Below are positions 6,328-8,148 of a stretch of DNA of 8,148 bases, in pieces. Within the stretch, counting starts at the first letter, position 1. Each line of letters begins with the position of its first letter. The stretch lies in NCBI GenBank assembly GCA_946482115.1, contig CAMLQP010000121.1:1-8148 (forward strand), given 5' to 3'. The notes below the pieces were generated by a model. It was not told the origin of the DNA and did not search any database. It saw only the letters and a program-made list of their open reading frames with translations. Origin of the DNA: an uncultured Comamonadaceae bacterium (GTDB lineage Bacteria > Pseudomonadota > Gammaproteobacteria > Burkholderiales > Burkholderiaceae). The position numbers and the translations under genes are program-made.

Positions 6328-6359
6328 GCCGGGACCGCGCCGGGTGTGGCGGGCGGGAG

Positions 6360-6785
6360 TCAGTCGCCGCCCAGCGCCTGGGCGATGGCGGCATCCAGCG
6401 CGGGCAAGGCATCCGCCAGCGCGCCCAGCCGGGCTTCGTCGGCCGGCCGTGCCGGCGCCGCCCACAGCGGTTGCGGAAAGTGGCTGTCCCAGCCGAAGCG
6501 CGCCACCACGTGCCAGTGCAGGTGGGGTACCACGTTGCCCAATGCGGCGAGGTTGATCTTGGTGGGTTGCAGGTGCTCGCGCAGCACGCGCTCCACCGCC
6601 ACCACGGCCTCCAGGCACTCGGCGCGTTCGGCCGGTGCCAGATCGGACAGCTCGGCCGCGTGGGCATTCCAGACCACGCGGTAGAACGCCGGGAAGGCCG
6701 GCGTGTCGGTCACGCGGATCACGCGCCAGCGGGGCGTGCGCACGACCAGCTTGCCGCCGTCCTCCGCGCAGAGGGGGCAAGTCAT
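6360..6785 (-). CDS. HIT-family protein (histidine triad nucleotide hydrolase/transferase)
   Basis: This 141-residue protein has the histidine triad motif H-L-H-W-H-V-V at 88-94, with His90 in the position of the family's catalytic nucleophile. It also has the supporting N-L-A-A-L-G-N-V-V-P-H run (78-88) and an N-terminal CPLC (3-6) that could be half of a zinc site. HIT proteins hydrolyse or transfer nucleoside monophosphates from substrates such as AMP-lysine or dinucleoside polyphosphates; the substrate of this branch is not known to me. The WNAHAAELSDLAPAER region (39-54) and WDSHFPQPLW (99-108) resemble HIT proteins of Burkholderiales. The ATG at 6785 shares one base with the stop of the upstream oxidoreductase gene (TGATG) and has no clear ribosome binding site, which suggests translational coupling. 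It is probably the last gene of that upstream unit, since a 112-base gap follows. Cytosolic; no signal peptide. Confidence 0.92.
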   Translation of the reverse strand: MTCPLCAEDGGKLVVRTPRWRVIRVTDTPAFPAFYRVVWNAHAAELSDLAPAERAECLEAVVAVERVLREHLQPTKINLAALGNVVPHLHWHVVARFGWDSHFPQPLWAAPARPADEARLGALADALPALDAAIAQALGGD

Positions 6786-8148
6786 CAGACCAGCACCCGC
6801 TCGATGCCGCCCGCGTTGGCTCGCGCCACATAGTCGGGCATCCAGTTCTCCCCGAGAATCTTGCGCGCCATCTCGACCACGATGTAGTCGGCTTCCAGCA
6901 GGCCGTTGCTGAGATCGTTGCCGTAGCGGCTCAGGCCCTGCAGGCAGCTGGGACAGCTGGTCAGGATCTTGAGGTTTTCACCTTCGGCCAGACCGGCCTG
7001 CTCGCGCAGAGCGACCTCGTTCTTGCGCAGCTCCTCTTCCTTGCGGAAGCGTACCTGGGTGGAGATGTCGGGCCGGGTCACGCCCAAGGTGCCCGACTCG
7101 CCGCAGCAGCGCGCGCTCTGCAGCACGTCGGGTCCCACCAGCGCCTTGACGGTCTTGAGCGGCTCCTGCAGCTTCATGGGCGTGTGGCAGGGGTCGTGAT
7201 AGAGGTAAGCGCCCTTGCCCTCGAGAACGATGCCTTTTTCCAGCAGGTACTCGTGGATGTCGATGATGCGGCAGCCTGGGAAGATCTTCTCGAATTCGTA
7301 ACCCTGCAGCTGGTCATAGCAGGTGCCGCAGCTCACCACCACGGTCTTGATGTCCAGGTAGTTGAGCGTGTTGGCCACGCGGTGGAACAGCACCCGGTTG
7401 TCGGTGATGATCTTCTCGGCCTTGTCGAACTGGCCCGAGCCGCGCTGCGGGTAGCCGCAACAGAGATAGCCTGGCGGCAGCACTGTCTGCACGCCCGCGT
7501 GCCACAGCATGGCCTGGGTCGCCAGGCCGACCTGGCTGAACAGGCGCTCCGAGCCGCAGCCGGGAAAATAGAACACCGCCTCGGTATCGGCCGTGGTGTG
7601 CTGCGGGTCGCGGATGATGGGGACGTAGTCCTTGTCCTCGATGTCCAGCAGCGCGCGCGCGGTCTTCTTGGGCAGGTTGCCCGGCATCTTCTTGTTGATG
7701 AAGTGGATCACCTGCTCCTTGATGGGGGCGGTGCCCACCGTGGCCGGCGGCGCGCTGGTCTGCCTGCGCGCCACCACCTTGAGCAGGTCGTGCGCCACGC
7801 GCTGGGCCTTCATGCCCACGCCCACCATCGCGCTGCGGGCCAGCTTGATGGTCTCGGGGTTGGTGGCATTGAGCATGAACATGGCCGCCGCGTTGCCGGG
7901 CCGGAAGCTCTTCTGACCCATCTTGCGCAGCAGGTTGCGCATGTTCATGGTGACATCGCCGAAGTCGATCTTGACCGGGCAGGGCGTGAGGCACTTGTGG
8001 CAGACCGTGCAGTGGTCCGCCACGTCCTCGAACTCTTCCCAGTGCTTGATGCTGATCCCGCGCCGGGTCTGCTCCTCGTACAGGAAGGCCTCCACCAGCA
8101 GCGAGGTCGCCAGGATCTTGTTGCGCGGGCTGTAGAGCAGGTTGGCGC
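6785..8148 (-). CDS. Iron-sulfur oxidoreductase with CCG domains, C-terminal part (5' end outside window); probably a DUF3683-type FAD-linked oxidoreductase
   Basis: The frame is open to the right edge, giving 453 residues; a GTG at 8095 is internal and should not be taken as the start. A [4Fe-4S] ferredoxin motif C-x2-C-x2-C-x3-C-P lies at 46-57 (CTVCHKCLTPCP). A first such cluster, usual in GlpC/HdrC-like proteins, would lie outside the window. Two complete cysteine-rich CCG domains follow: PGCG at C197, CCG at 229-231 and CGTC at 273-276; then C320 in HDPCHTP, CCG at 347-349 and CPSC at 398-401. CCG domains bind noncubane or [4Fe-4S] clusters or pass electrons, as in heterodisulfide reductase, GlpC and glycolate/D-lactate dehydrogenase subunits. 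In Burkholderiales, a HIT gene commonly follows a large FAD-linked oxidase with this C-terminal arrangement (DUF3683), which I infer here; a separate Fe-S subunit is the alternative. The substrate is unknown. Confidence 0.87.
   Translation of the reverse strand, partial: ANLLYSPRNKILATSLLVEAFLYEEQTRRGISIKHWEEFEDVADHCTVCHKCLTPCPVKIDFGDVTMNMRNLLRKMGQKSFRPGNAAAMFMLNATNPETIKLARSAMVGVGMKAQRVAHDLLKVVARRQTSAPPATVGTAPIKEQVIHFINKKMPGNLPKKTARALLDIEDKDYVPIIRDPQHTTADTEAVFYFPGCGSERLFSQVGLATQAMLWHAGVQTVLPPGYLCCGYPQRGSGQFDKAEKIITDNRVLFHRVANTLNYLDIKTVVVSCGTCYDQLQGYEFEKIFPGCRIIDIHEYLLEKGIVLEGKGAYLYHDPCHTPMKLQEPLKTVKALVGPDVLQSARCCGESGTLGVTRPDISTQVRFRKEEELRKNEVALREQAGLAEGENLKILTSCPSCLQGLSRYGNDLSNGLLEADYIVVEMARKILGENWMPDYVARANAGGIERVLV

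Overview
The window looks like a chromosomal segment of a high-GC betaproteobacterium, most likely Burkholderiales and perhaps Comamonadaceae-like. This placement rests on gene content and protein sequence recalled from the families, not on a database search. All nine genes lie on the minus strand and are tightly packed, so transcription runs from the right end of the window to the left. I found no tRNA, rRNA, CRISPR array or insertion sequence.

In transcription order: (1) the C-terminal part of a large iron-sulfur oxidoreductase (8148 to 6785, 5' end outside the window); (2) a small HIT-family protein that shares one base with it; (3) a 112-base gap; (4) a secreted protein with two tandem FecR domains, started by a very strong ribosome binding site; (5) a TpsB/ShlB-type POTRA plus beta-barrel outer membrane protein that overlaps or abuts the FecR gene; (6) a DUF971 (GBBH-like N-terminal domain) protein; (7) ubiE, after a 135-base leader with competing hairpins; (8) a membrane-anchored Tim44-like protein; (9) ubiJ (SCP2 domain); and (10) the first 138 codons of ubiB, which overlaps ubiJ by ATGA.

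ubiE, ubiJ and ubiB form the aerobic ubiquinone biosynthesis block: a C-methyltransferase, a lipid-binding scaffold protein and an atypical kinase. The block is familiar from the E. coli ubiE-ubiJ-ubiB operon, but here a Tim44-like gene sits between ubiE and ubiJ. The flavin/Fe-S oxidoreductase, HIT, DUF971, ubiE run is, as I recall it, common housekeeping synteny in Burkholderiales.

The unusual part is the two-gene FecR/TpsB cassette (about 3277-6359) placed inside that run, between the HIT and DUF971 genes. The TpsB protein has no recognisable TpsA partner in the window and appears to lack the usual N-terminal plug helix. Its only partner is an exported protein with duplicated FecR domains, each followed by a close cysteine pair, and no cytoplasmic anti-sigma part. 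This pair is the best candidate here for an uncharacterised export or surface system. That role is inferred from gene order and domain content, not shown.
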